DNA of 64,000 bases. Origin: Vanessa cardui (lineage: Eukaryota; Arthropoda; Insecta; Lepidoptera; Nymphalidae). Shown in pieces: positions 35,248-46,374 of the stretch; within the stretch, counting starts at the first letter, position 1, and the number at the start of each line of letters is the position of its first letter. Position numbers and translations under genes: made by a program. The stretch is from the NCBI RefSeq assembly GCF_905220365.1, contig NC_061141.1, forward strand, positions 1,309,501-1,373,500, written 5' to 3'. The notes under the pieces were generated by a model that saw nothing but the letters and a program-made list of their open reading frames with translations, was not told the origin of the DNA and ran no database searches.

Positions 35248-35572
35248 CGTCAGAAAGCCAAATATGCGTACAGGTTTATATACAAAGCACCGTTACAAAT
35301 TACAATCCTTGAGTCCTTTTGTTTAACTAATATATGTCACACACCAAAGGTCACGGCAATGTCACTTATAAAACGGTTTCAATATAATTCTTTAAAAAAT
35401 GGGCTCAAACATCCTCCGATTATTAAAACGAATTACTCGAAAGTCAAAGTATTCAATAATATTAACGTTTCACTTTAAATAAACTGTTAAAAATCACTTT
35501 AAACTATTAAATGAGATTTATTTATACGGAAGGAACAATAACGCGTCTGCTTCTTACGACTGTGTTCTATTG

Positions 35573-35640
35573 AAATTTGTTTTAAAATGGTGTTTTGTTT
35601 GAAGTCGATTTTGTTTCGTTAAAATTTTTATTTGTATAAA
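35573..35640 (+). repeat. Rep-H right half
   Basis: AAATTTGTTTTAAAATGGTG, TTTTGTTTGAAGTCGATTTT and TTAAAATTTTTATTTGTA continue the family exactly where the left half stops. Confidence 0.8.
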
Positions 35641-35878
35641 ATAAAGTTTCTCGCCTGCGTCTGTCTGATTGCATGTTTGCTATAAAAATCGAAACTACTA
35701 AACGGATTTTCATGCGGTTTTCGCTAATAGATTGACGATTCCTACAAAAGGTTTACGTATAATTTATTAATGTTTTTGTGTAAATAAGTTGAAATAGCAC
35801 GACAATTGTTAAGCGTTTCGGGAAAGCAACAAAAAATATTCAAATAATGTCTACCTGTGCGAAGCCAAGACGGTCCGC
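35640..35878 (+). repeat. Rep-E-like relic next to the right half of Rep-H
   Basis: CTGTCTGATTGCATGTTTGC, AAACGGATTTTCATGCGGTT and CCTGTGCGAAGCCAAGACGG show a diverged relative. Confidence 0.5.
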
Positions 35879-35887
35879 CAATAAAAG

Positions 35888-36187
35888 TAAGTAAGTAAAG
35901 TGTTACAGCCTGTAAATTTCCCACTGCTGGAATAAGGCCTTCTCTTACATCAAGGAGAGGGTTTGGAACATATTCCACCGTGGTGGAATATGTTCGGTGT
36001 TAATGCGGATCGGTGGAATTCACATGTGGCAGAATTTCAATGAAATTAGTCACATGCAGTTTTCCTCACGATGTTTTCCTTAACCGCCGAGCACGAGATG
36101 AATTATAACACAAATTAAGCACATACATATAGTCGTGCTTGTCTGGGTTTGAACCCGCAATCATTCTAACCACTGGGCCATCTCAGC
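35888..36187 (-). mobile_element. SINE-A copy carrying an internal inverted duplication
   Basis: An AT-tail-type copy with tail GTAAGTAAGTAAAG. Around 35966-35995 it holds a perfect 14-bp palindromic arm pair that relatives lack, and part of the head is deleted. Confidence 0.82.
35966..35995. repeat. Perfect 14-bp inverted duplication inside SINE-A
   Basis: GAACATATTCCACC, spacer GT, GGTGGAATATGTTC. Confidence 0.95.
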
Positions 36188-36429
36188 TATGAGCTGACAA
36201 CATATAAATAATATCGCGATGCCATTTCTATTTCTGCTACATCTACAATCTTTTAAAACTACCCGTCCCATTTCAGTAGTGGTCGTAATTTCGCGGCACT
36301 CGGCGTCGCTGGGTTTCCCAACTTTGTCTTTGATGGACATTGCGGATGCACGTAAAACGTTCCCTCATTCAGTTCTCTGTTACAGAACTTGTATATGACT
36401 ATTTATTCAATTGCTGTTATGTTTTACTA

Positions 36430-36560
36430 GTTATTGCCCGCGGTTTCGCTCGCATTTTATAGATTTAGTTGTCATGTGCTGAGCAAAAAAGTTGTACCTT
36501 CAAGTTCAAGTTTGCTTCATATCAAATTTAGTTTAGAAGTTTGGTAGTGAAAGATAGATA
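36430..36560 (+). repeat. Rep-G copy, forward orientation
   Basis: Begins TTGCCCGCGGTTTCGCTCGC and continues GTTTGCTTCATATCAAATTT and GGTAGTGAAAGA. Confidence 0.7.
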
Positions 36561-36564
36561 GACA

Positions 36565-36652
36565 GTCTTGCATGCCCGGATTTGAACTTGCATTCATCGG
36601 CTAAGATGCACGCGTTCTAATCATCGGACCATCTCTGGGCCATCTCGGCTGT
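36565..36652 (-). mobile_element. SINE-A head fragment
   Basis: Only the tRNA-like head remains, with GGACCATCTCTGGGCCATCTC suggesting a short duplication of the box-A region. Confidence 0.6.
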
Positions 36653-36834
36653 TACTGAAATGCATATAAAATTTAAACCGAGCAAGTTCGGATATTATCG
36701 TTGGTAAATTAAAGCCTTCGAATTTATCAAAACACTCAGTCGAATCGAATTTCTCATTCAATGAAAAAAAAAGGCGAAAAAGTATCCATTACCAATTCCG
36801 TAGAGAAACCCGACCCGCTTCATAAATCACGGTT

Positions 36835-36895
36835 CTGACCCGGACTTGAACCCGCGCCGTAAATACGTCACCTGACAATTACTTGAGTTACTTAA
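36835..36895 (-). repeat. tRNA-like relic with a B-box match
   Basis: The - strand contains GGTTCAAGTCCGGGTC, a good box B, with no clear box A. It may be an old SINE head of another family. Confidence 0.3.
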
Positions 36896-37429
36896 ACAAA
36901 TTCTCTCCGTTCGCTTTCTGTAACTAAAATTTAAATTAAACTCTATCTTGGGACCATTTCGAATGTTAGTTGTTTTTCGTTCAAATAAATTTACTAAGTT
37001 TTACTTTCTAATAAATCATTAAATGAAATTAAAATGTTTTTCGGAGTTGATTTTAACAAGAGTACGTTATGTTAAATTTCATTGAAATATATCTAAAATA
37101 ATAATCTTCTATAATGGTTCCATGAATATTTATTTAATTGTTTTTCTTTTTTGTACATATTTTCATTCTGATTTATTAAGTGTCAAACAAGGAATCTCAT
37201 TTAAAAGTCCTTTATATAAAGGTAAATGAGTCAGGAATTGTGGACGTATGTATATTACTTTATTGATTATTCCAGGCAAGATATTAAAGATGGCAAAAAG
37301 GTATGGTACAAAATGGCACCTACATACTTTAGTCAAATGTAAATAAACTATAAAAAAAACTTTTTGAATTTTCATATAAAATACGAAGAAACTTTTTCCC
37401 CAACCTATTATATTAATTTAAATAATTGT

Positions 37430-37605
37430 ATTAACTGACATGATTGTATTTTTTAAATGTTGAAACAGAGTAACTACTGATTTTCTTGTCGGTTCTTCTC
37501 GGTAGAATCTACTTTCCGAACCGGTGGTAGCTTCACTTAATTGTTAAATACGATTTAAAAGTGCTTGTAAAAGCCCACTTGAATAAAGTTTATTTTGAAT
37601 TAGAT
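37430..37605 (+). repeat. Rep-D copy
   Basis: GAGTAACTACTGATTTTCTTG through AATAAAGTTTATTTTGAATT. Confidence 0.85.
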
Positions 37606-37697
37606 TTTTGATCACAATTGTCACACTGACAAATATTTTCAATATTTAGTGAGTTTTTATTATTATTATATTTTCAATGCGAGTGAGGTATTCTAGT

Positions 37698-37700
<3 letters not shown>

Positions 37701-37777
<77 letters not shown>

Positions 37778-37785
37778 ATATATAA
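37701..37785. repeat. Compound microsatellite (TA)n(TG)n
   Basis: About 31 TA units followed by about seven TG units and a short TA run. Confidence 0.97.
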
Positions 37786-39146
37786 TAAAAAAGCTGTTTA
37801 TTTGTAAAATCAATACATGTAAAAAATATTTAAGAAATCATGTCATTCGCGACAATAGTCTAAATAAAAAGGCGAATCTGCGCAAATCTACCCCTCATAT
37901 GTATGGATTATTTTGGTATTATAAATAAATACTATTCAATAAATACATAAAACTTTTTTCGTATAGCGTAAAGATTCATGAAGCATACGCTAATTAATTA
38001 TGGTTAATTTACATATTTGTTTTCATTGGTGAATACTAATTTATCACTAGACAATCTCAGCTAAAAATTGGAAAAACTACAAATATAAAATACTTATTAA
38101 ATCTGTAATAAGAACTCTACAAAAACGGTGCTATTTATATTGAATGTTCCATCATGTGTTAAGTGCCCTATGACCTTCATAATGTGTATGCAACATTAGT
38201 TTAACTTAAATTACTTTCCCAATTAGTAAACAAAAAATTTTAAAAAGCCCTGACACAAAAAACATAAGCTACCTTTAAAAAGTAAAATGTAATAAAAGAA
38301 AATCAATCCGAAAGTACCTATATTTATAAGTATGTATTAATATTTAAAAAAAAACTTCGCGTTCGGGGACCGCTCCTAATTAATTAGTGTCACATTATTA
38401 CCTATCTCATCTCAAGACTCATTATTATTTTGTACAATACGCGGATGGCGGTACAGATTAGTTATTATTTTTGTTAAATAGTTTGGAGTTTAGTTTCCCA
38501 TTTTGCGTCGGGGGTTAACAAAATAGAAGTTATCATAATCTGCATAACAATTCCTTAATCTGTATACACATTAAATATCCATCATATTTTTATAAAATGC
38601 AGCTCGTATTATGTTCCTGACACTTATGTGATATATTAAGCTATAAAGTTTAACTTAACTCTTGAACTTAACCTCAGACTATTTCTTTAAAACCACTTTT
38701 AAGTATTCGGATGAGAAGTGGCTTTAACCTTGTTATTTTATAAGTGAAATGAATATTTTATGGTGAAGTTATTCCACATCTGGGTTTACAGCTTGCATAA
38801 GTTATGACTTAGCTTACAACTTTATAGCATACTTTACGATTTATCCGGTCAAAATAATTAATAGAAAATCTTTGTAAGTAGTTTTGAATCTCCAATACCA
38901 ATAGCTCGGAATATACTTAATATGTTCTCGGAATATACTTAATATGTAAAAAAAATCAATAGTTACCCAATTTTAAAGGAAAAAATAATATGGTGTGTAT
39001 TATTATTTATAGGACCTACACAATTTGTAAATGCCGTATTTAGCATGAAATTACGTACCAGTTAGTTTTATTTTTATAGTTTGATCTTATAATAGAAAAT
39101 AAACTGCTAGAATCAATGCTTAGTAATATAGATTGTTAATTAAAAT
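37786..39146. other. Unassigned, AT-rich
   Basis: Apart from the 22-bp duplication at 38905 nothing is recognised. Confidence 0.4.
38905..38947 (+). repeat. 22-bp tandem duplication
   Basis: CTCGGAATATACTTAATATG plus TT occurs twice in a row with no difference. Confidence 0.92.
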
Positions 39147-39155
39147 ACACACACA

Positions 39156-39198
<43 letters not shown>
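39147..39198. repeat. (AC)n microsatellite
   Basis: About 26 dinucleotides, interrupted once by GCGC. Confidence 0.97.
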
Positions 39199-39201
<3 letters not shown>

Positions 39202-39549
39202 ATTTAATCATTTACACATCTACTTTTTTAATCATGATTTTAAATTTATCATCGATTACACACACATAATTTAACTTATAATAAACAGACTCGTAACTAA
39301 TTTGAATTAAAAAAATAGTTCATACTTGCTAGATTTAATTTACATAGCGAAATGGGTTGGCTAGTTAGACTGAGTAGTGTCATATGCATGAATAGTCTAG
39401 CCTGCCCAGTCTGATATCACTGAGTCTAGTACTCATTCGTTTACAAAGACAGTAATGAATAAGACGAACATATGTATATTCTCGTCTCATTCTTACATCA
39501 CGTTAATTAATCAACTCACTTTATTATATTCTACTTTTTTTTTATTGTA

Positions 39550-39828
39550 TAGGTTAGCGGTTTGTCTATGGGTAATGGTAAGGGGTTACCATTACCCATA
39601 GACAATGACGCTGTAAGAAATACTAACTATTCCTTAAATCGTCAATGCGTTACTAACCTTGGGAACTAAGATATTATGTCCCTTATACCTGCAGTTACAC
39701 TGGCTCACTCACCCTTCGAACCGGAACACAACAATACTGAGAACTGATGTTTGCTGGTAGAATAACTGATGAGTGGGTGGTACCTACCCAGACGGGCTTG
39801 CACAAAGCCCTACCACCAAGTAAAAGTC
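39550..39828 (-). repeat. Rep-C copy with an inverted duplication at its 3' end
   Basis: A well-kept copy (GTACCTACCCAGACGGGCTT and GGCTCACTCACCCTTCG on the + strand). Near its 3' end the normal sequence is replaced by an 18-bp inverted copy (39564-39603). Confidence 0.87.
39564..39603. repeat. Perfect 18-bp inverted duplication inside Rep-C
   Basis: GTCTATGGGTAATGGTAA, spacer GGGG, TTACCATTACCCATAGAC. Confidence 0.95.
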
Positions 39829-40077
39829 TAGTGGACTAAAATGATATTAAATATACTACAGAATGTCATTATATAAAAAAATCATATTTTTAATTATTTG
39901 TCATTACAATATTCCTTTTCTATAATAAAATACCACTGACATTTTTAATTTTGCCGTTTCATTGTAAAAATGAAATTCGTTTTTAAAAAATACATTGGTA
40001 AAGAATGCATATTATTCCATACAAGATTTTACAGACGCTACAAAAGCGTGGAATTAATACTTGTTGATTTCCAGGCA

Positions 40078-40195
40078 GTTATAATTAACTAACATGACAG
40101 TTTTTTAAATGTTGAAAAAGAATAACTACTGAGTTTCTTGTCGGTTCTTCTCGGTAGAATCTACTTTCCAAACAGGTCCTACCACCAAGTAAAAT
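40078..40195 (+). repeat. Rep-D 5' part joined to a Rep-C end
   Basis: The Rep-D core stops at CTTTCCAAACAGG and continues as TCCTACCACCAAGTAAAA, the Rep-C 5' boundary motif seen at 39.8 kb, so a junction or gene-conversion-like event is implied. Confidence 0.7.
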
Positions 40196-40636
40196 GATAA
40201 TGTAATGTATGTAATGATATTGCATCGTAGTCATCAAAGTAGTATTGGTTTAACTCGTCTTTTTCTTATCATACACCACGATATCCACTTCATTGAACAT
40301 TAATCAATTTTGCAAGCCTGCCCATTACTCAAAATCAATTGAAATTGTTTGAAGAACAATCATAAACTAATATCTCTGTTCGGAATAAATCATTGGATTC
40401 ATTATCCGGATTCATCCGGATATTTACCGGTTTGACCCGGTTTATATTGAGGTTATACATCACTGACGGCGTCCGGACGTAATATAGATGATAAACTCCC
40501 ATCATCAGGGCGTAATGGAAATGTCTAATGCAATTTGAAATTTCCAAGAATGAGAGAGAAAGGTTGTTTTATGGCCCCCGACTTAAGTATACTTTCCCTC
40601 CTTGTGTGAGTTTTTAAAGTTCATAATCAACCAAAG

Positions 40637-40934
40637 AGCTGAGATGGCCCAGTGGTTAGAACGCGTGCATCTTAACACATGATTGCGTGTTCAAACCCAG
40701 GCATGCACCACTTTATATTTGTGCTTAATTTGTGTTTATACATAATTCATCTCGAGCTCGACAGTGAAGGAAAACATCGTGAGGACACCTGCATGTGTCT
40801 AATTCCATCGAAATTTTGCGACATGTGCATTCCACCAACCCGCATTGGAATAGCATGTTGGAATATGTTCCAAATCCTCTCCTTAATGAAAGAGGAGGTC
40901 TTATTCCAGAAGTGGGAAATTTACAGGCTATTAC
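40637..40934 (+). mobile_element. SINE-A copy, AT-tail subfamily, with 12-bp TSD
   Basis: Full-length copy flanked by TAATCAACCAAA at 40625-40636 and 40935-40946. Confidence 0.92.
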
Positions 40935-41261
40935 TAATCAACCAAATTTATTCAATTATTTTTTTCTATGTAGTACAACAATTTTCCGCCCGATACGCAT
41001 TCTGATCGTCATAACTAAAGATAGGTTAATGACCGGAAAATTAAATGAAAATTTTCGATAAGTATTCCGGAAATTGATTCTATCATATTCAGACAACGGT
41101 ATGACAGCGTTTTTACATGTTTTCGTTGAACTTGATTTTTATTGAGTGTCAGTCAAAGTTATGAAAATCTTATCAGCTGTGCATAATTGACAAAAATTCA
41201 GCACATTATCAGCACTAATAGTACCATTTTTAATTATAATTAATAATACGTAATCATTCCT

Positions 41262-41434
41262 TCGTCAAGCAGCAATACCAAGTATTGCTGCTGTTTTCTT
41301 GTTTGAAGGTTGGGCCAGTGTAACTACAGACATAAGGGATATTACATCTTAGTACCCAAGGTTACTGGCACGTTGGCGTAGTGAGTGATGACCACTGAAC
41401 ATCAGGTGGAACATTTGCCGGTCAGCAAAAAAAC
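41262..41434 (+). repeat. Rep-C copy, 5'-truncated, with a CAGCAATAC hairpin
   Basis: AGCAGCAATAC CAA GTATTGCTGCT forms an 11-bp hairpin at the family's natural palindrome; the rest follows to GGTCAGCAAAAAAAC. Confidence 0.75.
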
Positions 41435-41857
41435 ATGATATGATTAATTTATCAAAACTTAGTATCGCTCATAATGGCTTTGGGTTTGAAGTTATGACCT
41501 CTGTTTCACATTCCCATTTCTTCCCTCGAATAAAGCCTAGCGTAATCCCTGTGCCAATATATAACTCATTGAATGAAAGCCAGAAACTTCGTCCAAAGTA
41601 CAATTACGTCATTTCCACAAAAGAAAAACCGTACAAGGAACATAAAGATATTTCCAGCTGCCATATCACAGATTAGCAGAAAAAAGGCGGTATATTCGTG
41701 GCTTACTTCTATAAATTAACCGCTGTTAGGTTCTTCGCAAGCTATCATAAGCGGAAGCGGATTTATAGGCGATTAATAAATATTTTCTTAATCAACTTTA
41801 TATATTACTGATATGTTATGAAATATACTAATGTTACGAATTATGCTTTACTTTTTA

Positions 41858-42018
41858 CGAGAAACACTATGGCAACGGTAACCGAGAAGCTTTGTAGAAA
41901 CCGGCTTTCATGGTTTGGTCATATAATGCGGAGGAATGAAGACTGTTCTGAAGAAGGTCTTGAGTATGGAGGATGGATATAGAGGAAGGGGACGAATAAA
42001 AAAACACGATAACTTTGG
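41858..42018 (+). pseudogene. Degenerate LINE reverse transcriptase C-terminal fragment
   Basis: One frame reads EKLCRNRLSWFGHIMRRNED, and a shifted frame then reads VLKKVLSMEDGYRGRGR-KK. This pair is the usual end of RTE-like reverse transcriptases. It is shifted and stopped, so it is a relic, distinct from the 18.1 kb fragment. Confidence 0.65.
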
Positions 42019-42052
42019 GAATGACGGTAGTATATTTAGTATCAGTATTGTA

Positions 42053-42290
42053 AAAGCCGAGATGGTCCAATAGTTAGAACGATGTATCTTAACCGATGAT
42101 TGCGGGTTCAAACTCAGGCAGACACTGCTGAATTTTCATGTGCTTAAATTTTGTTTAAAATTCATCTCGGCAGTGAAGGAAAAACATTGTCTAATTTCAA
42201 CGAAATTCTGCCACGTGTGTATCCACCAACCCGCTTTGGCGCAGCGTGCTCCAAACCTTCTCCTCAAAAGGGAGAGGAGGCCCAGAAGAA
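42053..42290 (+). mobile_element. SINE-A copy, diverged, with deletions
   Basis: Head, body and the CTCCTCAAAAGGGAGAGGAGG region are recognisable; the GAGGAAACCTG segment and the tail are missing. It follows the LINE relic at 41.9 kb. Confidence 0.75.
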
Positions 42291-42668
42291 ATTTATTTGA
42301 TAGACTATTGTTGTTATTGTCAAAGGCGGAGCGGATTGCTAGTTTATGATAAACGCGCCCGCTAACGCCTATCACAGTACCAGCCCCCGAAAAACTCATA
42401 TCGTCTTTTACCGCAATGAATGGATTAGCGCGATGTTTTGTGGAATCGTATTCATTTTATCGTTGCAAATGCGTGATAGCGGTCTGGAAATTACGCGAAT
42501 TTACCGAGTACGCTCATTTCAGTCTAGGCAATTTAATTTGCTTAATGAATTTTAGGTTCGAGGTATGGTTGATGAATGGTGCCAGTGAATGCCAATTAAA
42601 TTGTGTTTTTAAAAACTCTTCGCGGTTGATTTTTAAAATTTAATTTAATTTTTAGAAAATAAATTTTG

Positions 42669-42883
42669 GACATCATCACGTACATTACTCTGATCCCAAT
42701 ATAAGTAGCTAAAGCACTTGTGTTATGGACAATCAGAAGAAATCTAACCACAAACACCTAGATCCAAGAAAACATAGAAAACTAATAATCTTTTTCTACA
42801 TCGACTCGGCCGGATAAACCCTGTACCTCGGAGTTGCATACCCATGAAAACCGGTGAACACATTACCCACCACGGAGGTCGTC
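42669..42883 (-). mobile_element. SINE-B copy, nearly complete
   Basis: Both ends of the family are recognisable on the - strand; the box-B region is damaged (CCGGATAAACCC on the + strand). Confidence 0.85.
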
Positions 42884-42889
42884 TAATTT

Positions 42890-43698
42890 TTGGAATTTGT
42901 TCGAAATTAGAACGCAATTTTGAAAATAGAATTGTAACGTTAAAAGTGATTTCACTTTCAACGCAATGTTCGAATCTTGAGGACATTACACGCCCCCATC
43001 AGCTCTGAAATGATTTTTTCAAACGACACCCATATAACGGCACGGCTACAGTGGCCATGTTTCTTGTATTATTAAATACATATTTATGTTTTAATTATGA
43101 ATATTTTTAATAATAATGTGATTTTTAGCTCATTGCTAAAAATGAATGAAATGTTTGTTAAAAATGAATATATTCGAGATGTAATTACGATATTTATATT
43201 ACATTTACGTTTCTCGTATATATTAAGCCGTGTTCGCATTAGTCGATTTAATTGATTCCCTGAAAATTGAGGGCAATTTCTATCAATTAAATCAAAGCTT
43301 TATAGGTTTTAAATAATATTTCACAATGTTTTTTTCCTTTTTATTTTACATATATTTTTATATTGTTTATCGAATAAAACTATGTAAGTGTGCTGTAAGC
43401 TGAATATTATTCTAACGAGCTATATTCATAAAAAATATTATATGTAATGATGTTGGTTAAACGCCGGTTAGGGTTCACAATATTTTGTTAAAGTGTTAAT
43501 AAATATTGAAACCATATGCAAACATAATAATATTTTGTGTTCCTAAAATGCCTTATATAAAAATAATTAAATAACTTTTTGGTATATCTTTCATTTATAA
43601 AAGTCATTGTAATGAAAATAAATCCACCAGTCAATTATCCAGTATGTTTTAATTAAAACAAATGGCTTCATAATTAAAAAAAGAATTTCTAACAAATA
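42890..43698. other. Unassigned, AT-rich
   Basis: Only the palindrome at 43245-43293 stands out. Confidence 0.4.
43245..43293. repeat. 12-bp inverted repeat around a palindromic loop
   Basis: GATTTAATTGAT and ATCAATTAAATC flank 25 bases that contain CCCT...AGGG. Confidence 0.85.
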
Positions 43699-43957
43699 AC
43701 TGAGATGACCCAGTGGTAAGAACGCGTGCATCTTAATCGATGATGGTTTAAACCCAGGCAAGCACTTCTGCATTTTTATGTGTTTAAAATATGTTTATAA
43801 TTCATCTCGTACCTATTCGACGGTGATGGAAAACATCGTAACGAAACCTGCGTGTTACGTTCAAAGAAATTCGGTCACATGTGTATCAACTAAAACGCAT
43901 TCTTCTCCTCAAAGGGAATGCCTTAGGCCAGCAGTGGGAAATTTACAGCATGTTATT
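43699..43957 (+). mobile_element. SINE-A copy, diverged
   Basis: Head with ACCCAGTGGTAAGAACGCG and an altered box B, body, and 3' CAGCAGTGGGAAATTTACAG are present, with several small deletions. Confidence 0.78.
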
Positions 43958-44025
43958 ATAATCTCTATAGTGAAACATTGGTAGATTATTCTATGCTCAG
44001 CTAGCGTCTATACATATTAAGAACT

Positions 44026-44225
44026 AGCGACCCGCCCGTCTTAGCACGGGTACAATACTGATACTAAATATACTACAGAATTTGATTATTTACGACATCA
44101 CATTACAAACTTCTAAAAAAATCAGTCTTTACTATATTGTCCCTGTATTATATACAAAAATCTTCCTCTCGAATCACTCTATCTATTAAAAAGAACCGCA
44201 CCAAAATACGTTTCGCATTTTTAAA
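44026..44225 (-). repeat. Rep-E copy, left part, interrupted by Rep-C
   Basis: Starts with the family end (GCGACCCGCCCGTCTTAGCAC) and runs to GCATTTTTAAA. The other part resumes at 44416 (AAGGATTTAAGCATACAAAG to about 44495). Confidence 0.85.
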
Positions 44226-44415
44226 GCCAGTGTAACTACAGGCACAAGGGACATAACATCTTAGTTCCCAAGGTTGGTGGCACATTGACGATGTAAGGAA
44301 TAGTTAATGTTTCTTACAGTGTCATTGTCTATGGGTGATGTTGACCATTTACTATCAGGTGACCCATACGCTCGTCCGCCAACCTATTCCATAAAAACTA
44401 AAAAAAAACAAAAAA
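44226..44415 (+). repeat. Rep-C 3' part inserted into a Rep-E copy
   Basis: It begins GCCAGTGTAACTACAGGCAC and ends in an A-rich tract. The Rep-E sequence resumes immediately (AAGGATTTAAGCATAC). Confidence 0.88.
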
Positions 44416-44495
44416 CATTTAAGGATTTAAGCATACAAAGGGACATAGGGACAGAGAAAGCGACTTTGTTTTATACTATGTAGTGATAATAATAA
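44416..44495 (-). repeat. Rep-E copy, right part
   Basis: Continuation of the copy at 44.0 kb after the Rep-C insertion; ends AGCGACTTTGTTTTATAC. Confidence 0.82.
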
Positions 44496-44954
44496 TTATT
44501 ATTATAATGAAAACAATAATAACATATCTTTTATAGAAGTTCAAATAATACCCAAATACAATATTGTCTTAATACTAAAATTACTTCAGAGGTTTGTTTG
44601 TCATCGTTGAATTCATCAAAGATAAATTGAATTCAAAGGAATCTTCAACAAAGGCGTTTTGATAAATTAATACAACGTTTTGTAAAATTAAACCATTTTA
44701 TTCCGATCACCAAAGAGGAGTGACCTCCTGAAAATGACTCGCTTATCTCAAATATAACCCGAGTATTGTTTTAAAGAATTCATTTGGAAATTATCTTTGA
44801 ATAAATTTGAATTCAATTCAATATCAATCCAGAGCATTCGTGTAATTGATTTAGAGATTATTATTATTTTATTAATTAATTCAAGTTATTGTAATTGATC
44901 TCAGTAGAATTTACTTTCCAAAACCTTACTTACTTTTGATTCAATGCTGTATTT

Positions 44955-45131
44955 GATGTGAAAGTAAGTCTGTCAGGCTATAGTCATGTGTCAATGTAAA
45001 AGTAACTCTATCTGTCGCTCTTTCTTGCTAACCTAAACATATAGTATAACATATAGGACATGGGGTACTTTGTTTACCAAACAGATGACAACCATCTCCC
45101 TAAAACACGGGCGAAGCCGCGGGCGACTACT
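44955..45131 (-). repeat. Rep-G copy, with a SINE-A at its end
   Basis: CTATCTGTCGCTCTTTCTTG, ACATATAGGACATGGGGTAC and GGGCGAAGCCGCGGGCGACT; the SINE-A begins right after. Confidence 0.75.
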
Positions 45132-45436
45132 AGCACAACAACAACAATAGCCCGTAAATTCCCACTGCTGGGCTAAAGGCCTCCTCTCCCTTTGAGGAGA
45201 AGGTTTGGAACACATTCCACCACGCTGTTCCAATGCGGGTTGGTGGAATACACATGTGACAGAATTTCTATGAAATTTGTCACATGCAGGTTTCCTCACG
45301 ATGTTTTCCTTCACCGCTGAGCACGAGATGAATTATAAAGACAAATTAAGCACATGAATCAGCGGTGCTTGCCTGGGTTTGAACCCGCAATCATCGGTTA
45401 AGATGCACGCGTTCTAACCACTGGGCCATCTCGACT
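45132..45436 (-). mobile_element. SINE-A copy, full length, GTT-tail subfamily, with 8-bp TSD
   Basis: Complete copy inserted at the end of a Rep-G copy. CGACTACT occurs on both sides (45124-45131 and 45437-45444). Confidence 0.9.
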
Positions 45437-45734
45437 CGACTACTTGTAAAAATATTTAAATTTGATTTTTCAATCTTTATTTGATTGAATATCATTACCT
45501 TTCTCTACAACGATACGACAATATTACACTGAGCTAGTGAATAGTAGTGTTTATTTTGGTCTGAGATAATTATTTGTATAAATATGTAATTGAATTCATA
45601 GCTTAATTTCTGATACGTCGAAATTGTCCGGATGACCTGTAATCCTGATAAGTGATCTCTGTAATGTGTTTACTGATAGTAATCCCGCATCAATCGAATT
45701 ATCAAGATCTATTTCAATTTGTATATATGTTTGT

Positions 45735-45905
45735 AATAATGATTGTATTTTTTAAATGTTGTAAAAGTACTACTGAGTTTCTTGCCGGTTCTTCTCGGTA
45801 GAATCTACTTTCCAAACCGGTGGTAGCTTCACTTAATTGTTAAATGACGAAAAGTGCTTGTAGAAGCCCACTGGAATAAAGTTGGTTTTGATTTTGATTT
45901 TTGAT
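45735..45905 (+). repeat. Rep-D copy
   Basis: Well kept except for a missing TTCA before AAAGTGCTTG; the tail is TTTTGATTTTGATT. Confidence 0.85.
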
Positions 45906-46040
45906 ATATGCTTATTGGTTAAAACGTGTGTACTTTAGCCCTTATCGTGGATTCAATCCAAGGCTACAGATTTTTTAATGCGGTGTTATAATATCCAATG
46001 TTTTTCTTTAAAGGGAGAGGAGGCGTCAGATCAGTGAAAC
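45905..46040 (+). mobile_element. SINE-A relic
   Basis: A decayed head (TATTGGTTAAAACGTGTG, then GGATTCAATCC) is followed by GTTATAATATCCAATG and AAAGGGAGAGGAGG. Confidence 0.45.
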
Positions 46041-46374
46041 ATAACCAAATGTTAATTTAATTTTACCTTAATTGATCATTAGAAGATCTTAAAGAATGTC
46101 CTCCTAATATACAACTGTATGGTTACCCTACACAGGCGAGATTGTGAAAAGAGACGCAAAGGGTAATGTCGTTTTACAGAGATCTGCTGATTTGTCATCA
46201 CTCGAAGCGGATTTTCATGGTTGGTTTGCTTTTGAAAATGCCTCCTTCATATTTGATATTATGTAAAGATTTTCACATTCTTTTAGGCCTATTTACTAGT
46301 TTCGTTGAATTAAAATATTTTTTTAATCAATATTTTTTTGACAAAATCTTATCTACAATAATGTTAAAAAAAAG

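Larger units (their letters stand above)
30737..35567 (-). mobile_element. Near full-length non-LTR retrotransposon (LINE), CR1/jockey group
   Basis: Reading the - strand: about 460 bases of 5' region, ORF1 (35110-34067), a 250-base spacer, ORF2 (33816-30962), a 3' UTR of about 200 bases, and a tail of repeated AAAT units (complement 30734-30766). The limits are set by the two halves of an interrupted Rep-H copy on either side (30640-30735 and 35573-35640). Flanking TATAAATTT (30728-30736) and TATTGAAATTT (35568-35578) may be a decayed target-site duplication. ORF1 with a PHD finger and an APE-type endonuclease plus RT in ORF2 fits the CR1/jockey group; the clade is not resolved. Confidence 0.9.

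Noticed and set aside
37677..37928. 83-codon frame beginning with Tyr-Ile repeats
   Set aside because: Translation of the (TA)n(TG)n microsatellite.
41440..41676. 78-codon open frame outside recognised repeats
   Set aside because: Not clearly repeat-derived, but no domain, splice site or neighbour supports it; left unannotated.
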